Shown: positions 33,708-50,241, counted from the stretch's first letter. The stretch is DNA of 62,760 bases from Parachlorella kessleri (GCA_001598975.1 BBXU01000416.1:1-62760), one strand, 5' to 3'. Notes: generated by a model not told the origin, from the letters alone. Translations and numbers: made by a program.

Positions 33708-36700
33708 TCATGGCTGATGCACAGAGGGTACCTCACCCACCTCAGGGTCGACACGCCTTGGTGGGTGCTCCGCGATGATGGGTAGCAGCACGTGATGCGT
33801 GTTGACCTGAGGGCAGGCAAGATGAAGAGGCAGGCAGCATGCGATCGCCAGCAGGACAAAGGCAGCATGCGATCGCCAGCAGGACAAAGGCAAATAGAAG
33901 AAGTAGAGGGCACTGGTCTTCACAACTGGTGGGGCACGCAAGGGGCAGGGCGATAGGCAGGCTGTTAAAGGTGACCAGGTGTCCTACCACTTGTGACGCC
34001 TGCAAACTCCTATGCCCCAGGCTACAGATGGGTTGGGCTGTGGGACAGATGCAGTTGGGGAGCAATACCAGGGCACATCTCTTGCATACAGCCTACAAAG
34101 TTCAACCCCTTGCATTCCATTTCCACTGTACTGGTGTACAATACAAGCCTTTGTGAAAGTTGCCACGTCACCAAGCGCAAGATCCAGCTTGGTCAGGAGG
34201 TCCCTCTCTCACCATGCCAACAAGGACTCCCGTGTACCCGGCAAAGGCAGCATGGATGGCTGAGTGTGCCAGCGTCTTGCAGTAGACCCTGCAAGCGGCG
34301 GCGATCAGTGAAGGCTGTTGTAAACCAGCCTGGGCGGTTCCTTGGCATGCATAGATGCCCGTCTCAAGGCAGGACAGGGCATTCAGCCCAACTTGGGGCA
34401 AACCTCTGTGGAAGGGGTGGGTGGGGAGGCTGCACGGCAGCAGAGTGGAGGGTGCGAGTAAGGCTTGGCCACTACTGATGCCTTACCCCACTCACCTGTC
34501 GTCAGATGTGGGTGGCACCGATCGGATGATCAAAGAGGGGTCAATGTACTTCACATCTGCAGCGGAAGCGCTTGGAACCCTCAACGCACGGGTCAGCGCT
34601 TCAGCTAGGTACAGTGCATATAGGGCAGTGCATACAGATAGGTGCACCGCATATCTGGCATTCTCCCTTCAAGTACATGGGCACATGGCCTTCACAACAT
34701 CAATGTATGGGGTTATCATATATAGGAAAACATGTGCAAGAAATTAGGCGCTCCACTGAACGCTCCGCACCATGATGAGCGCATAGCTCATGCCAGCACC
34801 ACTTCACGGGCAGCACTTGCCTACATCATCCAGCCGCTTCCTCAGCTCCTTCTTGAGCCACACCCCCGCATCCCGCATCTCCGGGTAGGTTGTGCTGCTG
34901 GTGAAATCCTCGGGGATGAGGTCCTGCACCCACAGGTGCACGCACCCTGCTGACCAAGTCCCATGCGGCTTCTAACTCACCAAAGCGCCCGCTGGGCCGC
35001 GGTCGCGCCACAGGTGGAGCTGTGAACTAGGCTGTGCATGCACTGGCAGCAGGTGCACGGTGCTGCGGGAATGATCATCAACACCGGCATCTCATAGCAT
35101 GGTTTGGTGGCAGGGCCAGCGCCTTCCTGAGCTCGCCCATGCGTAGCGATATTGACTGTAGGTGGGCGCCTTTCAGCAGCCCCCAGCCCGCACTTTGCCC
35201 AGAGCCTGCATCGGCCAAGCAGCACCACCGCCGCCGCAGCAGGAGCAGCAACACGGCCGCCACCACTCACTGTCACACGTGTGCCGCACACCTGTGCCGT
35301 GCCCTCGGCGATGCAGATGACCACATGGCCCCGGGTCTCCAGCAGGTGTTCCAGGTAGGCCACCAGGCCGTGCTCCCCCTCCAGCTGGAAGGGCACCTCG
35401 GGGATGAGGCACACATCCACCAGGCCGGACGCAAGCGAGGCCTGCACCCAAGTCAAAATACAAGCCAGGTAATAACTACCCTGCCAGGTCAGCCGCCGCA
35501 AGTGGGCTCGCGCCTCGCTGCCAACTACTAACTTCCTGTCATTGCCCTGTGTGAAATGTCAACACTTCGTGGCGTGATGGACTGCAAATGCTTCAGATGT
35601 TTTCAGCCCATTCAAGTCATCAGCATAGGTTTTGCCTCATTCTTTTTGCACTTACTTTACACTAAGTTGCCCACGAGCCAAAGATGGCACTGCCTGCTCA
35701 GCACAGCTGAGGCAGCTGCAGGCTCAGTGCTTGCAAAGCTCCAGAGGCAGCACCAGGCTGCCGCCCACCGACAGTCATGCCACCTTCTGGCATGGGTACA
35801 GTCCAGCCCCCCCTCACCCCCACCCCCACCCCCACCACCATCACCAATCCAACGCCCCAGCCGTTTCATGCGAAACACAACCTACTCGCCTTGACAGCAA
35901 TCAGCCCGCTGTCCTTGCCCATCAGCTTCACGATGCCCACCCCTCGGTACGCACTGCTGGCCTCCGTCTTCGCGGCCAGCAGTGCCCGCTGCGACTCCTC
36001 CACCGCCGTGTCGAACCCAAATGTCTTGTCTATCTGTTTGGGACATCCGTGTTAACAGGGGGTATTAGAATGTCACCGTCTTGCTTGCAAGCCTTGGGTT
36101 TACTGGCAAACACTTATGGTTAAGTCTGACATGATGGGGTCTACTTCTACGCAATGGCTTGTCAGCGCTGCACGTAATACATCCAAGGTCAGACATGCTT
36201 ATCAAATCAAAGTGCGCCAGAAATAGCAACTTGGGACTATGGCTGCCTGGCTGTCACTGCCGTGTCACATGCAGTGCTGCAGCCTCTACGTTCAACACCT
36301 CCCTCCCCAGGAATGGTTGCTATTCAACTTAAGCCCAGCCCAGACATGAAGCAAGGTCGTACGCCCGCACTCACTGCACAAGCAGAGACAAACCCCGTCC
36401 CTTTAGGAGCCACGCACTCGTGCACAGCAGCTCACCAGCAGGAAGTCGCTGTCGATGCTCTTGGGCACAGCCACCACCGCGGTCAGCACCTTGTGCTGCG
36501 CGCACTTGCGGCGGATGGAGCTGGCCACGGACCCTGCCCGAATACCGCCAACCACAAACAGCATGTCAATGGACCACAGGTCCAGCCTGCGCGGGAGGGG
36601 ACGGTAGCGGGGGTACTTATGAGACTTCTGCGAGGTGCCGAGGGTGCGGGTGTGCCTGCAAATGGGGGACTGCGGCAAAGCTCCTAGCTTCGGGAAAGTG

Positions 36701-38935
36701 AGCCGCGGTTTCTCCTAGCATGGGCCTCGCCCGTCGATAGCTGTTCAGAGGCACAAACTAGACCCCCTTCTGGTATGCTCGGATGTGATGGACAAGCACG
36801 CCAGGGAACACGGCGGGTTTTCCAAAGCATCTGCCTACGCCTCATGGCCCCGCCCACCATTTGACAATTTGGGGTATGTCTGCCTCCGCATTTGAGGTGC
36901 CCAGCACGGTGCCCCCCTCCAGGTGGATGTCATCCGTGTTGGCTCGCGTCAGCGGGACCGGCGGGTTGTGGCGGTGCTGCTCGAAACCCTTGAAGCCGTA
37001 GCGAATGCCGACGATGTTGCCATCAGGGACTCCGTAGTCGGACGCCTGTGGGGAGTAGCAGGAGGGTTCCTAGTAAGGAGGGCTTCAGCTGGGCCATGGT
37101 GCTTTTAGGCAGGCAGCCCGACACTATGCATGCGACGAGGTGGGTTACCAGTGACAACTGCCAGCCCAAGCCCCGTGGGAGCACCCGACACGCATGCAAG
37201 ACCCGGTTTCGATGGGCTTTGCATGCCCTGGGCTGGCAACGCCTGCTGCAGCCCAACCAACTTTGGTAGGCTGCACTCTTTGTGTGATAGTGCGCAGCCC
37301 TACTAGCCTGTCAGCGTTGCATCGCCTCTCACCTTGCTGACCAGGGACCTGATGACGTCATTCAGGCCAGGGCAAAGCCCGCCAACTGTCACAATTGCTA
37401 TATGGGTCATGGCCGGGTTGAAGTGAATCGTTTCCCTGCAAGGAACCAGTCGTAAGACGTGATAATTACATATCTGAGCGTCCCTGGACCACCAAGGGAG
37501 TCAGCGCACATACCAGGTGAGCAACATGGGTGGCCGCTTCTTACATCGTGAGGATGTGGTAAAGTAACACGTGGAATGACAATGCCTGCCACCGTGAAGA
37601 TTGCAGCAACCTCGCGAGAACTAGCACGGCACCGAGCCAGGGACTCCCTTTATATAACCGCTGCTGCTACTCCACACATTCTGTAAGCACGGTCGACAGA
37701 GCTATCTGGCTTGTTAACTACTACCCACCTGGGGCCGGCTCTCAAAGCATAGCGTGGCATCTCCGACAGGTCAAACACCGGCTCCTCAGCATCCTCATCA
37801 CCCTCCTTGCCTTCTTCCTCGCGTAGCGTGTCCAGCGGACTGCCCACCCCGCTCCATGCCATCGCGTGGCGGTGCTGGGCGGCCATGCCTTCCCTGAAGC
37901 TGGGGGTGGAGGTCAGCCTGGCCAGGGCCAGTAGGTTCTCGTGGCTGCCGTAGTGCCCTGCAGGAGGGCAGCAGTGGCAGAGGGCGAGCGACTGCCTTAC
38001 GGAGCTGCGGAAACGCATGCGAGATTTGGCATCAATCTTAACAAAGGGTGGGCAGCCCAGCAGTGGATAATGGTTGTTTTCATTTATAGCCAAGCAGAAT
38101 ATATGGGAGTATGGCTAAGAGCCCAAGAGCCAACAAACACAATATTGACAGCTGGCTTTCTGAGGACTGGAAGCTACAATAATATTTGAACAGCATGGGT
38201 GCCGCCACACCTTTCCTTCTTCTGCCATCCGACGACAGCACCAGAGACTCGATACATACTCGGTCGCCGTCTTCAACAAAAGCACCAGTGTACTGACTTA
38301 AAGGGCTGGGCCTGCACAGTGATAGCTCGTGGCGTCCTCCTTAGCAGCTGACTAGCAGGTTGAGCTCAAGTCATGGCCAACAAAGCTGAGCTAGAAAGCA
38401 TGCGCCGGCGCTTTTTGCTGACGGGGCAGCGGCCGCAAAGACACTCGGTGTGCCCTTTGTAGCTGCGCCCGACGCACTTAAGAAGTTCACATCGTGATAT
38501 TGCGATCATGCAACACAGCAGTCTTACCTGGGCTGAAGCTTGTCCTTTAGGCTAGGGCAAAACAGCACGTCATCTGCGCGCATGACATACATAGGAGAAC
38601 AAGTAAGTACAGTCACAGTAACTGAGAGCAAGGACTCGCCGTTCGGTGTCAAGCTGCACCGCCAGTTGTGTCGTGCAGCTTTGCTTTAGCCCAAACGGAC
38701 GGGCAAGTACCTGACCTTGGAACATACCTGGCTGGACTGGGGGTGATCTGGACCTGAATCTTACGTTCCTCAGTGCATGTGGTCCTCTGTGACGGATATC
38801 CAATCCCCCAGAAGGAGTCTTCACAAGCTCCGCGCCCTTCCCCGTGTCTCCGGGTAAGCGCTCTAGCGAGCTTGCCTTCTCTTGGAAGGGAGAATGCTTC
38901 TCAGTCGCAGCTGCGAAAGCGATCGGTTCCACCAT
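33708..38935 (-). CDS. ATP-phosphofructokinase-like protein with degenerate ATP site
   Basis: Relative of plant ATP-dependent 6-phosphofructokinases, which make fructose-1,6-bisphosphate in glycolysis. Thirteen exons: 38935-38728, 38573-38528, 38311-38211, 37957-37729, 37435-37333, 37045-36858, 36586-36436, 36033-35890, 35441-35292, 34923-34821, 34556-34496, 34288-34213, 33806-33708, giving 552 aa. Kept: GGLCPGLND (213-221), PKSIDSD (333-339, catalytic Asp pair), [16 protein letters not shown] and the AGYTG helix. Changed: GGTVLGTSN has Asn281 where Arg is usual, the GG(D/N)GT loop reads GGIRA (305-309), and MGR is MGK (380-382). Introns after 35890 and 34821 have GC donors. The N-terminus may be a transit peptide. 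The last exon could splice differently. Catalysis is doubtful. Confidence 0.92.
33834..33889. repeat. Perfect 28-bp tandem duplication in PFK intron 12
   Basis: Two identical 28-bp units, 33834-33861 and 33862-33889, each containing GCATGCGATCGCCAGC. They lie in the last intron of the phosphofructokinase gene. The lack of any mismatch points to a recent duplication. Confidence 0.95.
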
Positions 38936-40006
38936 GTCTTCTGGGTTCTGATCCGAGGATGCTGTCCGATGCCACTGACTTTGCTCCCTTGAGAGCCTGG
39001 CTTATGGGCAGGGACAACAAATTAGGGATGCCGCTGCCGTCCAAAGGTTTGTCCTCTGCATGGCCAAGAAGTACGTAGCGTACGGCCGGCCACCACTTTG
39101 ATTGGCCGCCTCTCCCATTAGACAGCGATGCGAACCTTTTTAGTTTCTTAGTTCGTTTCTTAGTTTCTTAGAACCTGGGTCCCCATTGCCGCTGGTGCGT
39201 CCCGCTGCGTGTTGGATGCACAGGCGGATGCACAGACTCACCGACCAGGGTTATCAGGAAAACCTGCTCATGGGGCCACTTGCTTTGCTGGTGCAGCGGA
39301 GAGACAAATGCTATATTAGTATGGGTGGCGGGTAGTGCGAAACAGGGAGTAGAGCTGGGCTGGACTGGACTGGACGTAACTGACAACTACAGTATGCCTG
39401 TATAGGCTAACTGAACCGGGTAACCAGGGAAACCTGCATGGTGCCACTGGAAGTGGCACTTGGTTTGCTCGTGCTGCGGGAGAGCCAAGTGCATATGCCT
39501 TCCAACGTTTCATCCTCGAGGCCGAGGCAGGCTTGCGCACAGCGGGCACATCCTGGTGACACAACGAGTCCCCTATTAGTTGATATGGCTGCAAGCCCCT
39601 AACTTTGCCGCAATGCTGCATGCAGCTGAAATTGAAGCCAGTCGGTGCTCTTGCATCCGGTGCCCTAAGATCTCACCAAATACAGCTGTCAAAGTAGCAT
39701 CTCAAACCCTGGTGGCGCTTGGCCTTGCAATACTTGCCACCCCCATCAAGCTTGCTTGTTCTCTGCACCCTCCATAACGCAACACCATGCAGATACGCAT
39801 GTGTTGTCTTTGCCAGAAGCTGCTAGTGTCCTTTGACATACTTAGGCCGAGACCAACAAGGAGGTGATTGCCGCTTTCTGATGCACACAGGACCCTGGCT
39901 GCATGCATGTGCTGCATGCAGCTGGGAAGCGCTATGCCTAGCATCGCGCTACCCTGCATGTCCAATTTTAACACTGCCTGAGCTTACCAAGTCGACGCGC
40001 TGGACC
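38936..40006. other. Repeat-bearing spacer, PFK 5' side and S9 3' side
   Basis: Both flanking genes are on the minus strand, so this holds the PFK promoter and the 3' UTR of the peptidase gene. It contains a TTTCTTAG repeat near 39140-39172 and two diverged ~80-nt direct repeats (39239-39312 and 39412-39496), each with an AAACCTG box and a TTTGCT-GTG-GCGG box. Between them lies the second copy of the 35-nt core seen at 3106. No gene is supported. Confidence 0.55.
39239..39496. repeat. Diverged direct repeat pair enclosing the 35-nt core
   Basis: Segments 39239-39312 and 39412-39496 share an ordered set of short blocks (accagg, aaacctg, ccact, tttgct, gtg, gcgg, gagag). The core at 39313-39347 lies between them. 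This looks like a decayed repeat array or the remains of an element. Confidence 0.5.
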
Positions 40007-43000
40007 TCAGACATTGGCAAGGTCAATGGGCTCTAGGTCATCAGGCATGCTGGCTGGGAAGCCCAGCGTCTTGCCATAAAAGTACAGCTCCCCGTCCAGG
40101 GCACGCCTGCACATGCACCAGCTGCCAGCCAGGTTTGGTTTCTTGCCAGCCTGACCTCGGAATGCTATTCACAAGGCATTGCTTCGTCACAAGGCACAGC
40201 ACACTACACGTAGATGGGTCTGGGTAAGGAAGCCCAGTTAGCTGACACTGGTCTTAGCGTCCCAAAGCGTCAACTAGCGTTCCAGTGAGTGGGCAGAGAG
40301 AGGGCACCCCCAGTCATGCAATGCTTCAGGGCACTAAACAAGCAAAACTTTCGCATAGGTGGTAGTAAGGGTCCCATTACAATACTTGCTTCTTGTAGCA
40401 TGCAAGGGGTGTAAGAGATCCCACCCTCCATTAGGCACCAAAACTGACACCAGCTGCGACATTTGCATGTACATCATCAATTTCATACGCGTGACATGCA
40501 ACATCACAGTTTGCCCATCTACCAGATCGCCAGCCCACCTGATGTTGGTTGCCTGGCGGAAACCATGCTGCTCCCCGGCAAAGAGCACCAGCGCTGTGGG
40601 AATGCCTCGGTCTTTGAGCTGGTTATACATCAGCTCCGCCTGATTGGGAGGCACAATCTCATCCTCCAAGCCCTGCACAGACCCATCTCCACTGAGCGCG
40701 CTTGCAAAGACGGTGCTTGATGGGGCCCAACATAGGGCGGAGCAATCGAGGGCTGCATGGTGATGTCAGCAAGGCAAGAACACTTGCAACACTGCTTCCA
40801 TGTAGAAGTGCAGGGCTGCTACAAGCACATGGGCATGCTTAGGTGCACCTGGAAGAAGGCAATGGGCCTTGAGAACTTGTCCAGGGAGTTGATTGGGGAC
40901 CGCTGCTTGTACACCTCAGCGCCCTGCAGGCATCCACAGCACAGCACTCAAGGGCAGGTCAAGCACGGGTGATGCATGGCGCACAGCGTTGTCGTAGCAT
41001 GCCCTGCAACCCCCGGCCCCTCTGGCGCCTCAAAAGCGCAGGCTGCGGGGTGAATCTAGAGGTAAATTATGCGGCCAGCCAGCTCGCATAGTGCCTTGCC
41101 TTGGGGTAGGGAGCTATCAATCTGTCGAGATATCTGCTCTCAAACTTGTGGGTCTCCTTGGCCAGAAGCTCCAGGTCGGCTACACCGTAGTGGGAGGCGC
41201 CAGAGCTGAACACATCCCTGCATGAGCGCAGGAAGAGAGTTGACTACACCCCTGCGGTGGAAGGAACGATTGCTCAGCTGTACACCGGGAACGGCCCCAC
41301 TGTGATGATCCTCACTTCCAGGCACTGCTTTACGACCCATGCATAGCTGCCACAAACATATGACGACTCGAATGCCTGCAGCAGCTGCAGCCAAGTCCAG
41401 CCGGGTGAAGATGAGGGCCAAGGCAGGCACCCAACTTGCCTGAATGCCAGGCACGCAAGAGTGGTGTATCCGCCCGCGCTGCCCCCGCTGATGCACAGCC
41501 GCTGGGGGTCCACCAGGCTCTGCTTCACAAGGTGCCGGGCAGCGTTGCAGCAATCGTCCACATCCACTATACCCCACCTGCAAACGCGTGATGCAGGGCA
41601 GGGCCACGGCCGTCTGCGACTTGGGGGAAGGTTCGCTGGGTATGCGCTGTGAAAGGGCTCGGAAAAGGCTCCAAACCGGATGGGCTGGTGCGACAGATGG
41701 TACATTGGTCGCGTCGGCCTCGGCCTGCTGGCAGGCACTTGACGGCTCTTCTTGAGGCTTCCTTTGCCAACAGCCCCACTTACTGGCCGCGTAGCCGCAT
41801 GCGGTAGGGGCGCCCATACCCCGTGCTGCCACCATAATTCACGTCCGCGATTGCATACCCTGCAGTACCAGCAGCCTGCAGGTGTAGGCTGCCTGCTCTT
41901 TCCAGGTGTTGGGCTGCCTCATGTTTGAGGCATGCCCGCAGAAGCATTGCACGCACCAGCCCTACCAAACATGGGCAATCCACCCAAGTTAGTTGGCACC
42001 GTAACCAAACGACAACAGCAGTGCTGCACAGTGCAATGGGCGCATCAGGAGGCGCGCCTCGCCGGCTTGCAATACGCGTGACGTGCGTCACCGCAACTGT
42101 CGGGTTCAAATTTGTCCAGCCCACGGGCTCACCTCTGGATGTCCAATACTGGATAGCCAGGCTGAAAGCCGTGGATGCCTGGGAGGTGGGGCCTCCATGG
42201 ATCTTGACCAGCAGCGGTGGCAGCTCCCCAGGCGGCAGCTCGTAGTCCTGAGAGTCAGTAGGACACAAGCTGGCATAGAACACCACAGCGTGCCAGCTGT
42301 CAGAGCAGGTGCTGTCAACTGTCAGAGCAGGTGCTGCGGGTTGGAGGCACAGCCCATCTCCTGCTCCAAACAAACAAGGAATGAGACATGCATGACGGCT
42401 CCAACTCTGCCACTGAGCACCAGCAACCGTAGTCGGGCCTTGCCCTGCCTTGCCTTGTTCTTGGGTGGGTAGAAGTTCATGAAGGCTGTGAGGCCTTCCT
42501 CCGTGGGAAACTCCACCACGGAAGGCTCCGACAGGTAGCCAGGGTCGACCTGCAAGGTCAAAATGCACTCTCCTGCTGACCGCACATGCAGGGCGTGACG
42601 CTATGCTCCAACAGAACAGAACAAGCAGCAAGTACGGAGCTGTGAAGTCGCGTTGCTCCTTGAATTGATAGAAGGGAAGAGGTCTCACAGATACTGCTTT
42701 TTCTGCACAGCATGATGTCGGAATGAGCCCCACTAGTGGCACGACCAAACCCCCAGCAAGGCACATGGAGGTTGACTGTGCCGACACACCCCAACTGGGC
42801 AGCACAGCTGGGTGCACCTGCAGGGTGGTGGACACTGCCAGTGTCTCCCAGTCCTCCGGCTTGGAGCCGCGCAGCCCCTCCAGCCCCTCAGCACGCAGCA
42901 GCACCACGCCCGACGGCTGGAGGGCACCGCCAGCAACCAGGGCAACGGTGATGCGGTCCCCGTCCTGGAGGCAGTCACACACACGGCCCACTGGGTTACC

Positions 43001-45959
43001 GAAGGCATCATGCCGCATAGGCCTTCCTGTAGCTCTGCCTGAACTGACCGTCAGGCTCGCTTCAATGTGCTCCGCTTAGCAAACGGCCACAGTGTCAAAT
43101 AAGCCGCCAAGTTGAGGGTCCCACCCCTTTGAGGGCCACGCGGTGGGCTCCACTCTGCTAAGTCATACCTCGCTGGCGGCCAGCTGGCTGCCAAAGCTGC
43201 TGAAGCCGGTGTTGATAGGGGTCACATCGCCCGACTGTGGGTCCACCAGGCCCAGCTGTGCGCCTGCAGAGCGTCCAACCCCGCCCCAGGTCAAGAAGGA
43301 CAGGCCGGGGGAAGATCTCGCTGCCCCACAGCCGCTGTATCCTGGCTTTTTGTTGGCCCCATCTGGGGGCCTCACGGCAGCATGGTCAGGTGGCGGTATG
43401 CTGTTAGACTAGACTAGACCACAGCCGCTGTACAGTAGGGCAATGTGAGCATGCTGAGCCAAGCCACTTGCATCCGAGGAGCGTTTGTGACCAAGCCTGG
43501 AACTCGGCTCGCATGTGGCAACGTCTGCTGGTTCACAACCCATGTCCAGCACCTTACCTGCGGCCTTGGGGTCTGAGTAGACGATGAGCACGTGCCCGCT
43601 GCGCAGGACATGGTAGGCTTGGCTGCCAAACTGCCAGGCGGGCCCGCCAACCTCGCCCTCCATGCGGAACACACTCTCCACCTGCGGGCAGCGGTCTAGG
43701 GCATGACATGCATGCTGGGCTGCTGCGGAGGCATACAATTACGCCGGCAGGCTCAGCGGGGGCAGGCTCAGTGTGAAAGCCGTCATAAGCCACAGAATGT
43801 AGCCCAGTCGCTCTGCCTGCCTTTTCAGTCACGAGCAAGGCACAGCTGTGTCCAACCCTCAATACCAGCCAAGTACGGAAGGGTAGCCACCAAGGACACC
43901 TACCAAGGTTCTGTCGAGGTTGCTACAGCTGTGACATCATACATCACTTTGGTAGGAGGCATGCAGCTGGCCTCCTCCCTCTGAGCCCACCCATGTTGCC
44001 CCCCCAAATCACACACAAACACACATGCCCACACAGCACCCCCCACCTTGCCATCCCGCTCCCTGAAGATGTTCCACCAGCCGGAGGGTGCGTCGCTGAT
44101 GAAGTATAGGTGGCCGTCAGGGCCCCATGCCGGCTGCATCACCGCCTCGTCGGTCCCCCCAGCAACCTGCAGCTGGATAGCGTAGGGGCTTACCTAGCGT
44201 CCATTGCTGTGACCATGCCAGGGCCAGATAGGCAGGAGAGTTCGGCTGACGGTCGCTTAACTTGCCAGCTGAGCCCAGTTGAACGGGTCATGGCGGCGAA
44301 GGTAGTCTCCTACCTGATGGCCCCCCCCCTTCCCAGCAGCACAGCACCCACCACCCGTGCAAGTGGATGGCCCCCCCTCACTGGCCACTACTATCCATTA
44401 ACCCCTGCCTGCTGTGCGTGCTGACCTTGCGCTGGCTCGCCACAGCGCCCTTGTCGTCCAGCTGTGCCACCCACAGGGTGGTGTTGTCCCAGGGCATGCT
44501 GGGGTGCTCCCAGGATACATACGCCAGCTCGGCACCATCGGGGGAGAGCCGTGGCGAGGCGTAGAAGTCGCTGCCTTGCACCAGGGTCGTCACAGCCCCG
44601 GTGCCCAGGTCTGAATTGCAGCGGGGGCCCCGGCAGGCAGGGGTTGTAGGCGGGGCTGGTGCCGTAGCAGTGGTGTGGGAATAGCTCAGCAACTTCATGT
44701 GCCTGAACACAAGGTACAACTGCCACAGCAACAAGCCGGCACAGACTGTAGTACTGACAGCTGCAGCCACGGCGGCTACCCAGGCGCGCTGGCGCACCCA
44801 CCTATGGCCCCCACCGTGGTCACCGGCTCCCCGCCAGAGCTGTGGTCCTCGCACACGGCGATGAGCCGATTGTGCTTGTGGTCCACAACACCGTCGGCGT
44901 AGCGCAGCTTGCTCTCTGGGGTGACTGGCTTGGGAAGCGAGGCAGCGGCGCCTTGCAGGTCCTGGACGTACAGCCGCTGGTCACTGCGGCACAGTGGAAG
45001 GGGGGCATGGAGGGCACGGCGCTTGTGCATGGTGTAGATTGTGTTGAAAGCTGTGCCTTGTTCCCAGCCGGGCGCAGACAGGTATTTTGTCTGGTGCTGT
45101 GGAGCTGTGGTACTTAACCGTGCTTGTCCCCTAGCAAGCTGGCCCCACAATGCACATGCAAGCGTTCGATGCCAGTCAGCCACAAGCATGATCTACTAAG
45201 ACCCGCCTGCCTGCCTGGGCTCTCTGTCCAGGCACACTCAAGGCCACGAGCCACTTACGCAAAGTTGCTGAAGTACAGGGAGCTGGCACTGAAGACGGTC
45301 TCGCCACCGCCGTACTCCTGGACACGGGTGCGCACGTTGAACCCCGAGTCAGGCCCGGGGGTGACGTCTACCGCCTCCCCGCCATCCCTGTACCACAAGC
45401 AACAGCCAGCCTTGATCTGCTCAGTGGGTGTGTGTGCATGCCCTGCCTTAGGGGCGATATCACCAGGAGAGAAACTTGTTCCGCTGCCTGGTTTGACAAA
45501 CCTTGCCACCAGTTGGTGGTGCCGAGGACTGGCCCACCCCTCTCACCTTGTAACCACGACTTGGCGCCCTTTCTCAGCAGGCCTGCCCTCCATCCAGTAC
45601 ACATGCCCGTTGTTGATAGTGACGGGGCCTAGTCTCTTGCTGTGGGCTGTCAGCAGCTTGCTGGTGATGGGACTGACCCAAGACCCCACACTGGCCTGTG
45701 CTGGTGGCATGCCTGCACCTCATAAATAGAATAACTTTACTGGTATATCACACTGCGCCCACCACTGTCCTGTGATCAACTCAGATCACCCTTCACCTGG
45801 GCAGGTTGGTGGTACCGGTAGTGCAGGGCAAGTTTCAGGCACCTTCACACCGCAGACAGCCGACACCAGTAAAAGAGCTGCAAATTCGATTATGGCCATT
45901 GTGCCCATGGCTCCATCACGATGTCGCTGGTACAAGCAACCTTGGGGCGCCCCCGCCAT
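40007..45959 (-). CDS. Prolyl oligopeptidase family serine peptidase (S9)
   Basis: Serine peptidase with a beta-propeller cap, close to S9C acylaminoacyl-peptidases. Seventeen exons: 45959-45797, 45712-45547, 45387-45259, 44983-44802, 44610-44426, 44166-44047, 43681-43558, 43263-43169, 42964-42818, 42549-42454, 42247-42133, 41859-41784, 41577-41440, 41217-41100, 40923-40849, 40672-40539, 40106-40007, giving 720 aa. The propeller part has [16 protein letters not shown] and the [12 protein letters not shown] blade. The hydrolase domain has IHGGPT (oxyanion side), GGSAGG with Ser566, D647 in [11 protein letters not shown], and His679 in GEQHGF, a complete triad. A hydrophobic stretch near residues 20-36 may be a targeting signal. 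Three introns (after 42454, 41440, 41100) have GC donors. Natural substrates are unknown. Confidence 0.94.
42297..42336. repeat. Short tandem duplication in an S9 intron
   Basis: The 18-nt unit CTGTCAGAGCAGGTGCTG occurs twice with a 4-nt spacer inside the intron between exons 10 and 11 of the peptidase gene. No function is apparent. Confidence 0.75.
43326..43432 (+). mobile_element. SINE-like short element, copy 1, with 14-bp direct repeats
   Basis: A 79-nt element (43340-43418) starts TCCTGGCTTTTTGTTGGCCC and ends in a TAGAC tandem tail. It is flanked by perfect 14-bp direct repeats CCACAGCCGCTGTA at 43326-43339 and 43419-43432, as expected for a target-site duplication. A second copy is at 52527-52603. 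The element holds TGGTCAGGTGG, one base off an RNA polymerase III A-box; this is weak evidence. It sits in the S9 gene intron between exons 7 and 8. Confidence 0.75.
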
Positions 45960-46452
45960 CAGATGCCTGGGTTTGGAGTGACAGCAGGGCTAGTAGCGGG
46001 CTTGTCTGTTAAAACCCGACTTTTTCAAGTGTTCATCCCCTTCATATCAGATCTGCCCTCACAGTCTTTTCTTATTGGTTTTTGGAGTCTTTGGTAATTT
46101 TTCAATAAGCAATTTCCGCTGTCAGTCTAATAGCCCCGGCCGGATCAAGCTTGGCACAACTGTGCACTAGTGCTGTCCGCACACACGGGTCAAGCTACCA
46201 CATATGAAACTTTATAAGCCGTGTATATGTGCTTTGCAAAATAGTACAACCTAGTCATATACACGACACATTGCGCAACCAAGGCCACAACTCGAAGTGG
46301 CGGCACGCTAAACTGCCAGTTATCCCACAGACCCTAGCAACGCACAAGCATCCACAAGTTATTACCAACAAAAGCAAGCGTCCCATTAGACACGCTTTGC
46401 CACTACCCCTCCTCCCAGAAAACAGGGAGCAAGAGCAAGCTTATGCCTGGGC
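45960..46452. other. Spacer between GluRS 3' end and S9 5' end
   Basis: About 490 bp, locally AT-rich around 46015-46130. It should hold the promoter of the peptidase gene and the GluRS 3' UTR, both on the minus strand. No gene is seen. Confidence 0.5.

Positions 46453-50241
<3,789 letters not shown>

Noticed and set aside
37941..38189. Plus-strand open frame across PFK exons
   Set aside because: It overlaps the minus-strand PFK exon 4 and its flanking intron; no domain is seen.
38528..38551. 24-nt microexon reading of PFK exon 2
   Set aside because: Phase does not fit the next exon. The 46-nt version (38528-38573) plus the exon at 38311-38211 restores the frame throughout.
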